Positions 1 to 10,000 of a stretch of DNA of 64,000 nucleotides are shown here, piece after piece; positions within the stretch are counted from its first letter, which is position 1; the number at the start of each line of letters is the position of its first letter. Source of the stretch: Treponema sp. (lineage in GTDB: Bacteria; Spirochaetota; Spirochaetia; Treponematales; Treponemataceae). A program made the translations under genes and the position numbers. The notes under the pieces are model-generated. The model was not told the DNA's origin. It did not search any database and worked only from the letters and a program-made list of their open reading frames with translations. The DNA is taken from assembly GCA_017449285.1 (NCBI GenBank), contig JAFSJX010000093.1, positions 48,892 to 112,891 on the forward strand, given 5' to 3'.

Positions 1-54
1 GATTCATCGCTGTTCACGCTGTGAAAGTCCTTTTTGTAAAACTTTTCCACTAAA

Positions 55-83
55 ATTATACCACAGTATTAGGAAATTTTCTA
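55..83 (-). promoter_or_regulatory. Putative leftward promoter near the left edge
   Basis: On the minus strand there is TAGAAA (83-78), a 17-base spacer and a perfect TATAAT (60-55). It points off the left edge. About 25 bases further on is an AAGGA sequence, 10 bases before a GTG at 17-15 that could start a gene outside the window. The gene itself cannot be judged from so few bases. It lies just beyond the addA stop, so it may drive a separate unit. This is pattern matching only. Confidence 0.4.
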
Positions 84-96
84 GTCGGAAAATGTG

Positions 97-3000
97 CTAT
101 AACAGATTTTGCGTGATTTCTATTTCTTCGCCAAAGCGCAGGTAGTACAGCCAGCAGCGTATCGCGCGTTCGTCACAGCCCAAAAGACGCGCGGCGGCGG
201 TGCGGTAGCATTTTTGCTGGGCGTAGTACATGGCGGGGCAGATGCTTTGGTCGGTCTTGTAGTCCACGAGCGTGTAGGCGGGAGTCTTTCCGCTGGTTTC
301 CGCATTCTCAAAAATCAGGTCGATTGCGCCCGTGACAAGCATTTTCGTTGCCGTGGCTGAAGTCATTTCTCCTGTCGCGCCCGTTTCCTCAAGTACGTTG
401 CCAACAGGCTCTCCCGCCGTGCCGCCAATTTCCATCATCGTGCGGAATGCATATTCTGCTTTGACCCATTTTTCCGCTGCCTGTGCCTTTTTCAGTGCCA
501 TTCCCAGCGGGCTTTTCGCAAAGTTTTCTGCCATTGTGCGGGCGGCGGCAAGGATGGTGCGCTGTTCGGCTTCCGTCAGATTTTTGTACTGTTTGGTTTC
601 GGGCGTAAAGTCTGCGGGCGATTTTCCATGCGCAAGGGCTTCCAGACAGGCGTGGGCAAGCGTACCAAAATCCGCGTAAGAAAAATTCGCTTCCCTTAAA
701 ATGCCCGCGTTTTCTACCTCAGCCGCGCTGTCGGGGTCGCTTCGGCTACGCTCACTGCTTGCATATTTTTCCACAATTTTGTTCACGCTCGCGGCGTAGG
801 GGTCTGGCTTGGGCGCGGGCAAGGTTTCGCCGCCGCTTGTTTCCAGTGCGCTGGGAGTGGTGCGGGCGGGCTTTTCGCGCTCGGTGACAAGCGCTGTGGC
901 AGTGGCATACTGCGGCTTTAGCGTGGCAATCAGTTCTGTGCGGACTTCCGCCGCCGTCTTTTCCCGCTGGATTTCGTTCAGCACGGTGCGCTCTGCGGGC
1001 ATAATCTGGGAAAAGGCAAACGGCGCGCCCTTGGAGTATGCGGGAGCAGTCAGCGCAAATGCCAAATCCTCGCTCCATTCAGGATAGTAGGTTTCCAGTT
1101 GTTTTTCCAGCAGTTTTAGGTCAATTTTTTCTTCGTTATCCGATGTGCTTCTGCCGCCCGACGAAGGCGGTGTGATTGCGCCGGTCACATACACGTCCGT
1201 TTCGGCACGGGTAATCGCCACGTACAAAAGCCTCCTGAATTCCGCGCGTTCTTTCTTCTTTGCCAGTTCTTTTTGCAGAAGCACAAAATAGTTCTCGCTT
1301 CCTTTTTGCGGTCGTATGGTCACGCCGTAGCGTTCGTCAAAGAACACTGCGCTTGTGTCGCTCTTAATGTGCGGACTGAAACATCCGTACACGAACACAT
1401 GCTTGTACTGCAAGCCCTTGCTCTTGTGAATCGTCAGAATCTGCACCGCGTCATCTTTTTCCACGGGGTAGGTAAGTTCCTGCACGTCCAAGTCCGCATC
1501 GTCCGAAAACGCGGATTCTTCGTTGTGGCGCAGAATGGCAAGTTGGTCAACAAACCATGCGACTCCGTTTCCCCCCGCATCGCACTGGCGGGCAAGTTCG
1601 TAGAGCATATCAAACTGTTCGCCAGAAAGTTCCGCGCGTTTGGTCAGAAGCGTTTCGTAGCGGTAGCCCGTCTCGTTCCACAGCATTTCAAGCGTGTCGG
1701 TCAAAGGCTGGCTCAGTACGCGCTTTTGCTGTTCTAGGAAAAATGCTTGCGCTTTTTGAAAACGCGTCAGATTACGTTCGCTCAGAGCGACATTGTCATG
1801 TTGCACGGACATTGCAAGCGGAGAAGTCTCATCATCGTTTTCTTCTGCAAGCATTGTCTCCACGGCGTTCTCGCTTAATCCCGCAAGCGGGGAGGTAAGG
1901 TATGCTGCACAGGCGTTGCGGTCGGTGGGGTACACGCACAGGCGCAGAAAATTGTAGATGTCAAAGACCAATCCCGACGCAAAGATGCTGGTATTCTGGT
2001 CAACGCGGTAGGGAATGCCGAACGCATTGAGCCACTTGATAAGAATGCCCCGATCTGTGCGCGACTTGTCAAGGATGGCGATGTCGTTGTAGTGCGCGGG
2101 AGTGATTTCCTCAATTTTTTTTGCGATAAAATAGGCGACCTGTTCTTTTTCGTCCAAAAAATCCAGCCGCTCTTCAACGCTCAGCGCATCATTTTCCTTA
2201 AAATGCTGTTTGTTCAGCACACAAAAATGCATGTTCACGTTCTCTGCGGTCAGGTTTTCGCTTGGAAGAGGCGTTTTTGTGGCGGGGGCATATTTTTTTG
2301 TCTCTTTTTCCTTGGGGTAGGTCGCCTCGTATTCAGCGGTCGCTTTCTGGTCAAAAATGCCGTTTTCCCCGCCGAACAGCCGGTTGAATGAAGTGATAAG
2401 CGCGTTGTTCGAGCGGTAATTGTATTCCATCGGAAGCACGCTTTCTTCGCCAAAATGCGCTGTAAAATCCCGCTGCAACTCGTTAAAGACCGCCACATCT
2501 GCCCCGCGGAATTTGTAGATGGACTGCTTTTCATCTCCCACAAAAAACAATTTGTCCGCGTCAATGTCACGGGCAGTCGGATGTGCGCCCGCACTCGCAG
2601 GGGAAGAGAGCAAAAAGAGCAGGTCACGGTTTTCGCCGTTGTTGTCCTGAAATTCGTCAATCATGATTTTTTCGTAGGCGGCATATTCCTGCTCGCGCAA
2701 ATCATCCTGCTCACGCAACATTTTCAGAGCCATCTTCTGAATATCGCGGAACGAGAGCCGACCCGAAATGCGTTTTGTCCGCTTAATCTGCGCATGGAAT
2801 TCATCGAACAGCGCAAACAGAGCGGCAAGGTCATCGTACTGGCGGATATACGACATGAGCGCGTCAAGGTAGGGAAGCGAGTTTTCGTGCAATATTTTGA
2901 TTGCGGCGCGCAGGGGGACAGTGTACCCGCTTTTGGGAAGTGAATTTACCAGTTTTGAGATTTTTTCTAAGACTTTGGGCGTTCCCGCCGCAAGCGGCGG

Positions 3001-3888
3001 TCGGGCTATTCGCAGTTCCGCGCTAACCGCGCTCCATTCTTCGTTCGGTTCGGCTTCGCTCACCGCCCGAAGAACGGCTTCGCCGCTGCTGCTATCCCTA
3101 ACGCATTGTAGTTGTTCGCAAATATTTTCTACCTGCGAAACATAGTCGCTCTGCTTGGTATTCTCTTCAAGTGCGGCTTTCAGATTATCATAGGCTTCTT
3201 CCAAACTCACGGCGGCATCCAGTTCGGCGGGCTTTGTTCCTTCTCCGCTCACAAACCAACGGAAATCTGCCTCCACCCGTTCCCGTTGTGCCGCAAGTTT
3301 TTCCGTAAAAACTCTGTCGCTGTCGGCAATGGAGGTGTACTTGTTCACCGTGGCGGCAAGCGTGTTTTCTGCAAAGCCCTGTAATTTCCCCGCGTCAGCA
3401 AAGGACTGGATTGCGGGATTGTTGCGATGCTGTAAGACAAAGGGCAGGGCGGCATCTTTGATTCCGCGCTCGGTGTCGGCAGAACCCGCCGTAAAATCTG
3501 GACGGATGCCGTAGCGGTTTGCAGCCTGTCGCACTAGAGCCGCACAATATGAATCCAGTGTCTGAATATGCGTTTCGCCAAATGCGTCCAATGCGTCTTG
3601 CGCTCGTTTCCGTTCGGCGGGCGGCGTTTTTTCGTTCTGTGCAAAAAAACTGAGCGTGTTGTAGATGCGCTCGTACATTTCGCCCGCTGCCTTGTTTGTA
3701 AAGGTAAGCGTCAGGATTTTCGACGCGGGAATGCATTTGCTCATCACAAGCCATGCGAATCTTGTGGCAAGCACCTGGGTCTTTCCGCTTCCTGCGCCCG
3801 CCGCAACCACCGTGTTTTCCGCGCGGCAACACACTTTTTTCTGGCGGTCATCCAGTTTTCGTTCCAGTAAGTCAAGATATTCGTACAT
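97..3888 (-). CDS. addA: AddA/RecB-type UvrD-family helicase-nuclease
   Basis: Predicted large subunit of an AddAB-type enzyme that processes double-strand ends for RecA recombination. An SF1 helicase is fused to a C-terminal RecB-family nuclease. Visible motifs: Walker A AAGAGSGKT (about residues 29-37), Walker B IMIDEFQD (about 408-415), motif III-like GDEKQSIYKFRGAD (about 451-464), helicase motif LLYVAITRAE, and near the end the nuclease residues GAID (D about 1190) and DYK (about 1209-1211). Length is about 1263 aa, usual for AddA. The ATG at 3888 was chosen over an upstream one because AAGGAG lies nine bases before it and it follows the addB stop by two bases, so the genes are co-transcribed and probably coupled. 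Family assignment is secure; the exact type (AddA rather than a RecB-like cousin) rests on the adjacent AddB-like gene. Confidence 0.88.
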   Translation of the reverse strand: MYEYLDLLERKLDDRQKKVCCRAENTVVAAGAGSGKTQVLATRFAWLVMSKCIPASKILTLTFTNKAAGEMYERIYNTLSFFAQNEKTPPAERKRAQDALDAFGETHIQTLDSYCAALVRQAANRYGIRPDFTAGSADTERGIKDAALPFVLQHRNNPAIQSFADAGKLQGFAENTLAATVNKYTSIADSDRVFTEKLAAQRERVEADFRWFVSGEGTKPAELDAAVSLEEAYDNLKAALEENTKQSDYVSQVENICEQLQCVRDSSSGEAVLRAVSEAEPNEEWSAVSAELRIARPPLAAGTPKVLEKISKLVNSLPKSGYTVPLRAAIKILHENSLPYLDALMSYIRQYDDLAALFALFDEFHAQIKRTKRISGRLSFRDIQKMALKMLREQDDLREQEYAAYEKIMIDEFQDNNGENRDLLFLLSSPASAGAHPTARDIDADKLFFVGDEKQSIYKFRGADVAVFNELQRDFTAHFGEESVLPMEYNYRSNNALITSFNRLFGGENGIFDQKATAEYEATYPKEKETKKYAPATKTPLPSENLTAENVNMHFCVLNKQHFKENDALSVEERLDFLDEKEQVAYFIAKKIEEITPAHYNDIAILDKSRTDRGILIKWLNAFGIPYRVDQNTSIFASGLVFDIYNFLRLCVYPTDRNACAAYLTSPLAGLSENAVETMLAEENDDETSPLAMSVQHDNVALSERNLTRFQKAQAFFLEQQKRVLSQPLTDTLEMLWNETGYRYETLLTKRAELSGEQFDMLYELARQCDAGGNGVAWFVDQLAILRHNEESAFSDDADLDVQELTYPVEKDDAVQILTIHKSKGLQYKHVFVYGCFSPHIKSDTSAVFFDERYGVTIRPQKGSENYFVLLQKELAKKKERAEFRRLLYVAITRAETDVYVTGAITPPSSGGRSTSDNEEKIDLKLLEKQLETYYPEWSEDLAFALTAPAYSKGAPFAFSQIMPAERTVLNEIQREKTAAEVRTELIATLKPQYATATALVTEREKPARTTPSALETSGGETLPAPKPDPYAASVNKIVEKYASSERSRSDPDSAAEVENAGILREANFSYADFGTLAHACLEALAHGKSPADFTPETKQYKNLTEAEQRTILAAARTMAENFAKSPLGMALKKAQAAEKWVKAEYAFRTMMEIGGTAGEPVGNVLEETGATGEMTSATATKMLVTGAIDLIFENAETSGKTPAYTLVDYKTDQSICPAMYYAQQKCYRTAAARLLGCDERAIRCWLYYLRFGEEIEITQNLL

Positions 3889-3890
3889 CG

Positions 3891-6800
3891 TCACTCGCTC
3901 CTTAACACCCGTTGCCCCACCGTAAACGTCGTCCGACATATTCCCTTGAACTCGCATCCCACACACACCGCGTATGGCTCAACGTGGACAAACGCATCCT
4001 TTTTTTGCTTCGGCACGATTGGCTCAAAGCGGCATTCCCGCACCCGCGCGGCAAAATCAGAAACATAGCGGTCAAAAAGCCTCACCGTGTCGGCACAGAA
4101 CACTTCGTACTTCGCAGTGTTTTTTTCGCCCGCATCCAGTGCTTTTTGGCTCACTCCCTTGTACTCGTCAATCGCCGCAGTTCTCTTCTTGTCCTTAATC
4201 GCATAAAAATACGCCGCCTCAATCCGAATGTCCGATTGGTGGTTTTGTGCAGCCGAAGCTCCTTGCATGTCGTCTTGCACGAGTGTCACATACATCGGCA
4301 TCTGAAAATCGCCGAGCAGACCGTTTTCGTCCTCATTCAGTGCCGTCTGCTTTGGCATCGCCCCAGCCGTATTCTTGTAGTCGATAATCACAAAATCTCC
4401 GCTCTCTGTGTCCGAAAGCAGACAATCAATCTTCCCGAACAGTTTGATTCCGTCCGCATTGGTCGCTGCAAGCGCAATTTCCGCTCCCCGCACCGTGTAC
4501 CCGCCGAACCCTTTGATTGCAGTGCCATATTTTGGGGTCTCAGGCTTTTCAGGCGCGTGGCACAACACATGCAGAAAATCAATCACGCCCTGCGTAATCG
4601 CATTGCTCTGGCTTTCCAGGGCACGAATCACCAGAGGACTGTCCCTAAAATCCATCGCCCTGTCGTGAATTGCGCTCACCGTAAAGGCTCGGATTTTTTC
4701 GCTTATCTCCGCCTCATCGTCAAAAACGCCGTCCTCATTCGTCACAGGAAGAGTCGCCCCCGACTGAGCCACGCTCTGCATGAACAGTTCCAGCACCTTA
4801 TGGTCAATGTTTCCCATGTCAAAAGTCTGCATCAAGTCCGTATCCAGCGTCTCTTCGCGCAAATTTAGTATGGAAGAAAGCACCCATTTTCGCGGGCAGG
4901 GATACATTTTTGCCAAATCCGACTGCGTGACCACAAGCGCGTCGCTTTTTCGGTGCGTTTCTGTCCTCTCGATGATTTTTTTCCGCAGCCTGTTACTTGC
5001 CGTGTAGGGTAATGCGTTTTCAAATCCGTCCGTCCGTTCCGCCCACGCAAGGAATCCGTTTTGTTGTGTTTCGGTGATTTTTGGCACTCGCCGTTCGCTT
5101 GCGCTCACTTCACGAGGTTTGTATGCATTTGTCGCGCGTTTTCGCTCAGTTACAAAAAAATCGTTGTCGTCCAGTTCAGCGCGGGGCGCATCCTCGTTTG
5201 CCACGGTAAGCGCGTTGTGCGCAATCGCAAAGCCAGAAAAACTGTCTTCTGCGTATGAAAAAAGCACATCGTTATTTTTCGCATTTTTTGCATACAGTCG
5301 CACAAAAGTCTGGGAAGCGTCGGTATGTTCGTCAATATCTGCGCCCAACAGCCTGAGCCGTTTTTCCGTGCTCAAAAATCCTAGTTTCTTGTACGGAATA
5401 TCAAGGTTTGCTTGACTTGCGTCAATCACAAATTGATATGAAATCGCCGCTGCGGCAGAAAGTTTGTACGGAAACACCGAAACGCCGTCCAGTATCTCCT
5501 GCGGTCGATAGGTCTTTCCGTCAAGTTCATTCAAAAAGAATGCGAACGGATGTTCCACCGTAAGCCCGAGCGCGTCTACATACCGCTTCTCAATATCGAT
5601 AATATCATTGAGGTCACTTACGCATCGTCCCAGAATCTTGTTCGCCTCGTCAGAAAAATCCTCGCTCAAAAAGGTCTGTCTGAACGTCATCCACGCCGTC
5701 TGCACCGCCGCAAACGATTTTGTCTCGCAGATGGCGGTGATAGTGCGTTTCAGTCTGCGGTAGAATTTCAGTTCGAGCGCATCGCCCGCAACGCCGCCCA
5801 ACGCTTCTTCCCATGCGTCAATGCGCCGTGCCGGAGCGTTCCCGTTGCAAGCGGTTTGTTCTTCGTAGCCGCAAATCGTGCGCATACGGTTTCCCTCGCT
5901 GATAAGGCTTTCTTTTAAATCGCGCACGTCTTCTTTCCACGGTACATACTCATTCTGCAAAAGCGCGCGCACGCTGGTGTACGAAAAATGATCCGTGTAG
6001 CACTCGTACATCTGGCGGAAAATCAGCCCCGCACAGTTCTTGGTGAGCGGCTCGCCCGAACGGATATTCACGGGAACACAATAGCGCGCGCATTCCCGCT
6101 TGATGTACGCGCGGTAGGTTTCCAAATCGGGAACACTCACCGCCATGTCCGTCCATTTCACGCCGTTTTCGTGCAGCGCGCGCAAGTGCAAAAGCGTCCG
6201 CCTCAGTTCTGAGCGTGAATCAGGATATTTGTAGGCAAGCGGTCGGTTCTCTTTCTCGTTCGGCAACTCCACGGCAATCACATTGTCCGCGCCCACAAAA
6301 ATCTCCTCGTAGTCAGAAAAATCTTCCAGCAGTTCCGGGTAAAAAATCACAATCGTCTTTTTCTGCTCAATGAATTCAGGGGTTAGCCATGACGGCTCAA
6401 AAAAATGATTTTTGGAAAGAAAGTCGCAGTATCGTGTGTAGACGGCGTTGAAATCTTTGTTCTCTTCGTCCGTATCGTCCGCTTCCGAGAGTCCTTCTTC
6501 CGCCAAAAACATCGTGTATTTTTCATGCCACAGTTTGAGCGATGGTACGATTTTTGAAAGCCAATCCGTAAACGCGTATGCCGTCTCCGCGTCATCGCCT
6601 GGCAAAATCTTGGTGATGAATTTTTCGCTTAGGTTTTCATGAATCAGATTGCGCACAAACAATTTTCGGAGCAGGGCAGGAATACACGCCTTGTCCGCCA
6701 CGTTTCCCGCAAGATACACGCCCTTAAACGTATCCCACGCCGTAAAATCTTCCAGCGCGACTGCCTGCACTCCCGATTCTGCCGGGTGCGTCACTGCCCA

Positions 6801-6932
6801 TTCTGACCACGACTGCGCCGCAACATCGGAAGAAAACACAAAGAGCGGCGTTTCCGCTCGCGCGGCTTTTTTTTGCAGATGCTCAGAAATGACTTTCGCC
6901 ATGTCAGCGGGGGCAGTGCGTTGAATAATCAT
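3891..6932 (-). CDS. addB: AddB-like PD-(D/E)XK nuclease with probable Fe-S staple
   Basis: Predicted partner of AddA, about 1013 aa. No Walker A is visible in the N-terminal half, so it is unlikely to be an active helicase. The C-terminal third is a nuclease domain with GKID (about 833-836) and IIDYKNTAG (DYK about 851-853). It has one Cys before the domain (MYPCPRKW, about 679) and three after it (CVGCEFKGIC, about 990, 993, 999). This one-plus-three spacing is the AddB/Cas4 iron-sulphur staple. A TTG 36 bases upstream is also in frame, but it lies inside the -35 box of a strong promoter. The ATG at 6932 has no clear Shine-Dalgarno and sits seven bases after the -10, so the message may be leaderless. 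The gene is shorter than Firmicute AddB (about 1150 aa). Confidence 0.8.
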   Translation of the reverse strand: MIIQRTAPADMAKVISEHLQKKAARAETPLFVFSSDVAAQSWSEWAVTHPAESGVQAVALEDFTAWDTFKGVYLAGNVADKACIPALLRKLFVRNLIHENLSEKFITKILPGDDAETAYAFTDWLSKIVPSLKLWHEKYTMFLAEEGLSEADDTDEENKDFNAVYTRYCDFLSKNHFFEPSWLTPEFIEQKKTIVIFYPELLEDFSDYEEIFVGADNVIAVELPNEKENRPLAYKYPDSRSELRRTLLHLRALHENGVKWTDMAVSVPDLETYRAYIKRECARYCVPVNIRSGEPLTKNCAGLIFRQMYECYTDHFSYTSVRALLQNEYVPWKEDVRDLKESLISEGNRMRTICGYEEQTACNGNAPARRIDAWEEALGGVAGDALELKFYRRLKRTITAICETKSFAAVQTAWMTFRQTFLSEDFSDEANKILGRCVSDLNDIIDIEKRYVDALGLTVEHPFAFFLNELDGKTYRPQEILDGVSVFPYKLSAAAAISYQFVIDASQANLDIPYKKLGFLSTEKRLRLLGADIDEHTDASQTFVRLYAKNAKNNDVLFSYAEDSFSGFAIAHNALTVANEDAPRAELDDNDFFVTERKRATNAYKPREVSASERRVPKITETQQNGFLAWAERTDGFENALPYTASNRLRKKIIERTETHRKSDALVVTQSDLAKMYPCPRKWVLSSILNLREETLDTDLMQTFDMGNIDHKVLELFMQSVAQSGATLPVTNEDGVFDDEAEISEKIRAFTVSAIHDRAMDFRDSPLVIRALESQSNAITQGVIDFLHVLCHAPEKPETPKYGTAIKGFGGYTVRGAEIALAATNADGIKLFGKIDCLLSDTESGDFVIIDYKNTAGAMPKQTALNEDENGLLGDFQMPMYVTLVQDDMQGASAAQNHQSDIRIEAAYFYAIKDKKRTAAIDEYKGVSQKALDAGEKNTAKYEVFCADTVRLFDRYVSDFAARVRECRFEPIVPKQKKDAFVHVEPYAVCVGCEFKGICRTTFTVGQRVLRSE

Positions 6933-6939
6933 ACTCTCT

Positions 6940-6968
6940 ATTGTAGTGAGATTTACTGCTGTGGTCAA
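6940..6968 (-). promoter_or_regulatory. Strong sigma-70-like promoter for addBA
   Basis: On the minus strand TTGACC (6968-6963), a 17-base spacer and TACAAT (6945-6940) form a near-consensus promoter. The likely transcription start is within a base or two of the addB ATG at 6932. That explains the absence of a Shine-Dalgarno and argues against the in-frame TTG at 6968, which is part of the -35 hexamer. Confidence 0.65.
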
Positions 6969-7048
6969 ATAAAATAGTTTTCCCTGCGTTTATCATTGAG
7001 TTTGCCGATGATGCAATGCGCCTAGTAGATTATTTCCATAAAATTTAG

Positions 7049-7054
7049 TATAAT
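7049..7054 (+). promoter_or_regulatory. -10 box upstream of ileS
   Basis: A perfect TATAAT lies 35 bases before the ileS start. No convincing -35 is found 16-18 bases upstream, so only the -10 is called. The 120-base gap between addB and ileS shows no T-box-like leader or terminator that I can recognise. The motif TAGTAGATTAT just upstream (about 7023-7033) resembles part of the dyads at 19806 and 56930. Confidence 0.35.
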
Positions 7055-7088
7055 CACTCTCAATATTTCATATTTACGAGGAAGCATT

Positions 7089-10000
7089 TTGTATAAGTCA
7101 GTTGACGCAAAGGTTGATTTTCCTAAGCAGGAAGAAGAAGTTTTAGAGTTTTGGAAAAAGAACGACACGTTCAAGAAATCGGTTGCCCAGCGTGAGGGTG
7201 GAGAAGAATTCGTTTTCTTTGACGGCCCGCCATTTGCCACGGGGCTGCCTCACTTCGGGCATTTTATTCCCTCAACGATTAAAGACATTATTCCGCGTTA
7301 CCAGACCATGAAAGGCAAGAAGGTCGAGCGACGCTTCGGCTGGGACTGCCATGGACTTCCAGTAGAAAATTTGATTGAAAAAGACCTCGGCATCAACTCA
7401 AAGCATGAGATTGAGGCGTATGGCGTGGCGAATTTCAACGACAAGTGCCGCGCTTCCGTTTTGAAGTACACCAGCGAATGGCGTAAGACAATCACGCGCA
7501 TGGGACGCTGGGTTGATTTTGACAACGACTACAAGACGATGAACCCTGATTTCATGGAGACAATCTGGTGGGTGGCAAAATCTTTGTGGGACAAAGGCAT
7601 GATTTATGAAGGCAAATACATTTTGCCGTACTGTCCTCGCTGTGCCACGGTGCTTTCCACGCATGAACTTGCGCAGGGCTACAAGGAAAAGCAGGATCCC
7701 GCAATCACAATCCGTTTCAAGGTCACAAAAGCTCCCGCGGCATTCTCCGACCCGGAACTGACAAACGGCAAGACCTATTTCCTCGCATGGACTACGACTC
7801 CGTGGACTTTGCCCTCAAACCTCGGTCTTTGTATGGGACCTGACATTGACTATGTAAAGATTCTCGACAAATCTTCTGGCGACTACTACATTTTCGCAGA
7901 AAGCCGTCTGTCAGCATATTACAAGAATCCCCAAGACTACGAAATTATCTACCGCCACAAGGGCGCGGAATTTTTGGGTGCGGAATATGAGCCGCTTTTC
8001 CCGTACTTTGCAAATCTCAAAGACCCTGCTGAATGTGAAAAGCAGAGCGGTCAGAAGTGCGAAAAAGGTGCCTTCCGTATGTTCAATGCGGACTATGTAT
8101 CAACCGAAGACGGTACGGGCATCGTTCACATCGCACCTGCCTTTGGTGAAGACGACAGCAAGGTTTTTGCGGGAAGTGGCGTTCCTTTTGTTGAGCCCAT
8201 GGACGCAGAGTGTCGCTTTACAAAAGAAGTTTCTGACTATGCGGGCCTATTCGTAAAAGACGCGGACAAAGACATCATGGACAGGCTCAAAAAAGAGGGC
8301 AAACTGGTTAAGCGTGACACCGTTTTGCACCAGTACCCCCACTGCTGGCGTTGTGGCTCTCCGCTCATCTATCGCGGTATCGGCTCTTGGTTCGTAAAAG
8401 TTGCAGACCAGCACGAAAGGATTCTCAAGGCAAACAGCCAGATTAAATGGCAGCCCGCGCACATCAAGGAAGGCCGCTTCGGAAAATGGCTGGCAGGAAG
8501 CCGCGACTGGGCAATCAGCCGAAACCGCTACTGGGGAAACCCCATTCCAATCTGGCGGTGTGACGATTGTGGCGAAAAAATCTGTATCGGAAGCCGCGCC
8601 GAGTTAAAAGAAAAAAGCGGCGTGGATTTGCAGGATTTGCACAAACAGTTCGTCGATAAAGTGACTATTCCCTGTAAATGCGGCGGCACAATGAAGCGAA
8701 TCCCGGAAGTCTTTGACTGCTGGTTCGAGTCTGGTTCAATGCCTTACGCACAGCAGCACTATCCGTTTGAGAACAAAGAATATTTTGAAAAGCATTTCCC
8801 TGCGGACTTCATCTCAGAAGGCTTGGATCAGACGCGCGGCTGGTTTTATACCCTCACCATTCTTGCGGCGGAACTTTTTGACAAGCCAGCGTTCAAGAAC
8901 TGCATCGTAAACGGTCTTGTCCTTGCAGAAGACGGACGCAAGATGTCCAAATCGCTGCATAATTACACCGACCCGGTGGACGCAATCAATATGTTCGGCG
9001 CGGACGCAATCCGCCTGTTCCTTACGCACTCTGCGGTCGTAAAGGCGGACGATTTGCGCTATTCCGACAACGGTGTTCGTGAGGTGCTGAAAAATATTTT
9101 GATTCCATTGTGGAGCGGCTATTCATTCTTCGTGACTTACGCCAATATCGACGGCTACACCGCAAAGGGAAGCGTGTTTGATGGCATGAAGCCATCTAAT
9201 CCTTTGGACGCATGGATTGTCTCAATCACGCAGAAAATGGTCAAAGATGTGACGACCGCGCTTGATGACTACGATTTGAGTACGGCAATTGACCCGCTCA
9301 TCAACTTCATCGACCAACTCAACAACTGGTACATCCGCCGTTCGCGCCGCCGATTCTGGAAGAGCGAGAACGACAACGACAAGACAGAGGCTTATGAATC
9401 CCTATACTATGCGCTCAAAAACTTCTCCCTTGTCGCCGCGCCGTTCATTCCGTTTATTACCGAAAGCATGTGGCAGAATCTGCGCACCGAAAAAGACGCG
9501 GAATCAGTTCATCTGGCGGATTTCCCCGTGTACAACGCAAAACTGCGCGACGAAAAGTTGGAGTTCCGCATGGACACAGTGCAGAAAGCGGTCTCAATGG
9601 GACGCAGCCTGCGCAATCAGTTCAATTTGAAGAACCGCCAGCCGCTTGCCTCTACGCAATTGGTTACGCGCAACAAAGAAGAGCGCACCGTGCTTGAAAG
9701 TATGATTGACACGATTCGCGAAGAACTGAACGTCAAGGAAGTCATTTTCCACGAGCGCGAGGATGAGTTGGTGGAATACAAGGCAAAGGCGAATTTCCGC
9801 ACGCTTGGAAAGGAACTGGGTGCAAAGATGAAAGCCGCCGCCGCAAAAATTCAGGAACTCAAAAACCAGACGATTGACGACATTATCAGCGGAAAGAAAG
9901 TCACGATTGATGTGGACGGACAGAGCGTTGATTTGAATACCGAAAAAATTATCGTGGAGCGCATCGAAAAAGAAGACCTCAAAGTGGTCAATGACGGCAC

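Noticed and set aside
3912..4868. 318-residue plus-strand frame inside addB
   Set aside because: Opposite to a gene with clear catalytic motifs; composition rich in Arg/His/Cys and no recognisable domain.
6933..6968. In-frame TTG start for addB at 6968
   Set aside because: The TTG is part of the -35 hexamer of a strong promoter, so the extension would not be transcribed; ATG 6932 was used.
6969..7088. T-box riboswitch before ileS
   Set aside because: No specifier stem or T-box sequence is visible and the gap is too short after the -10 box.
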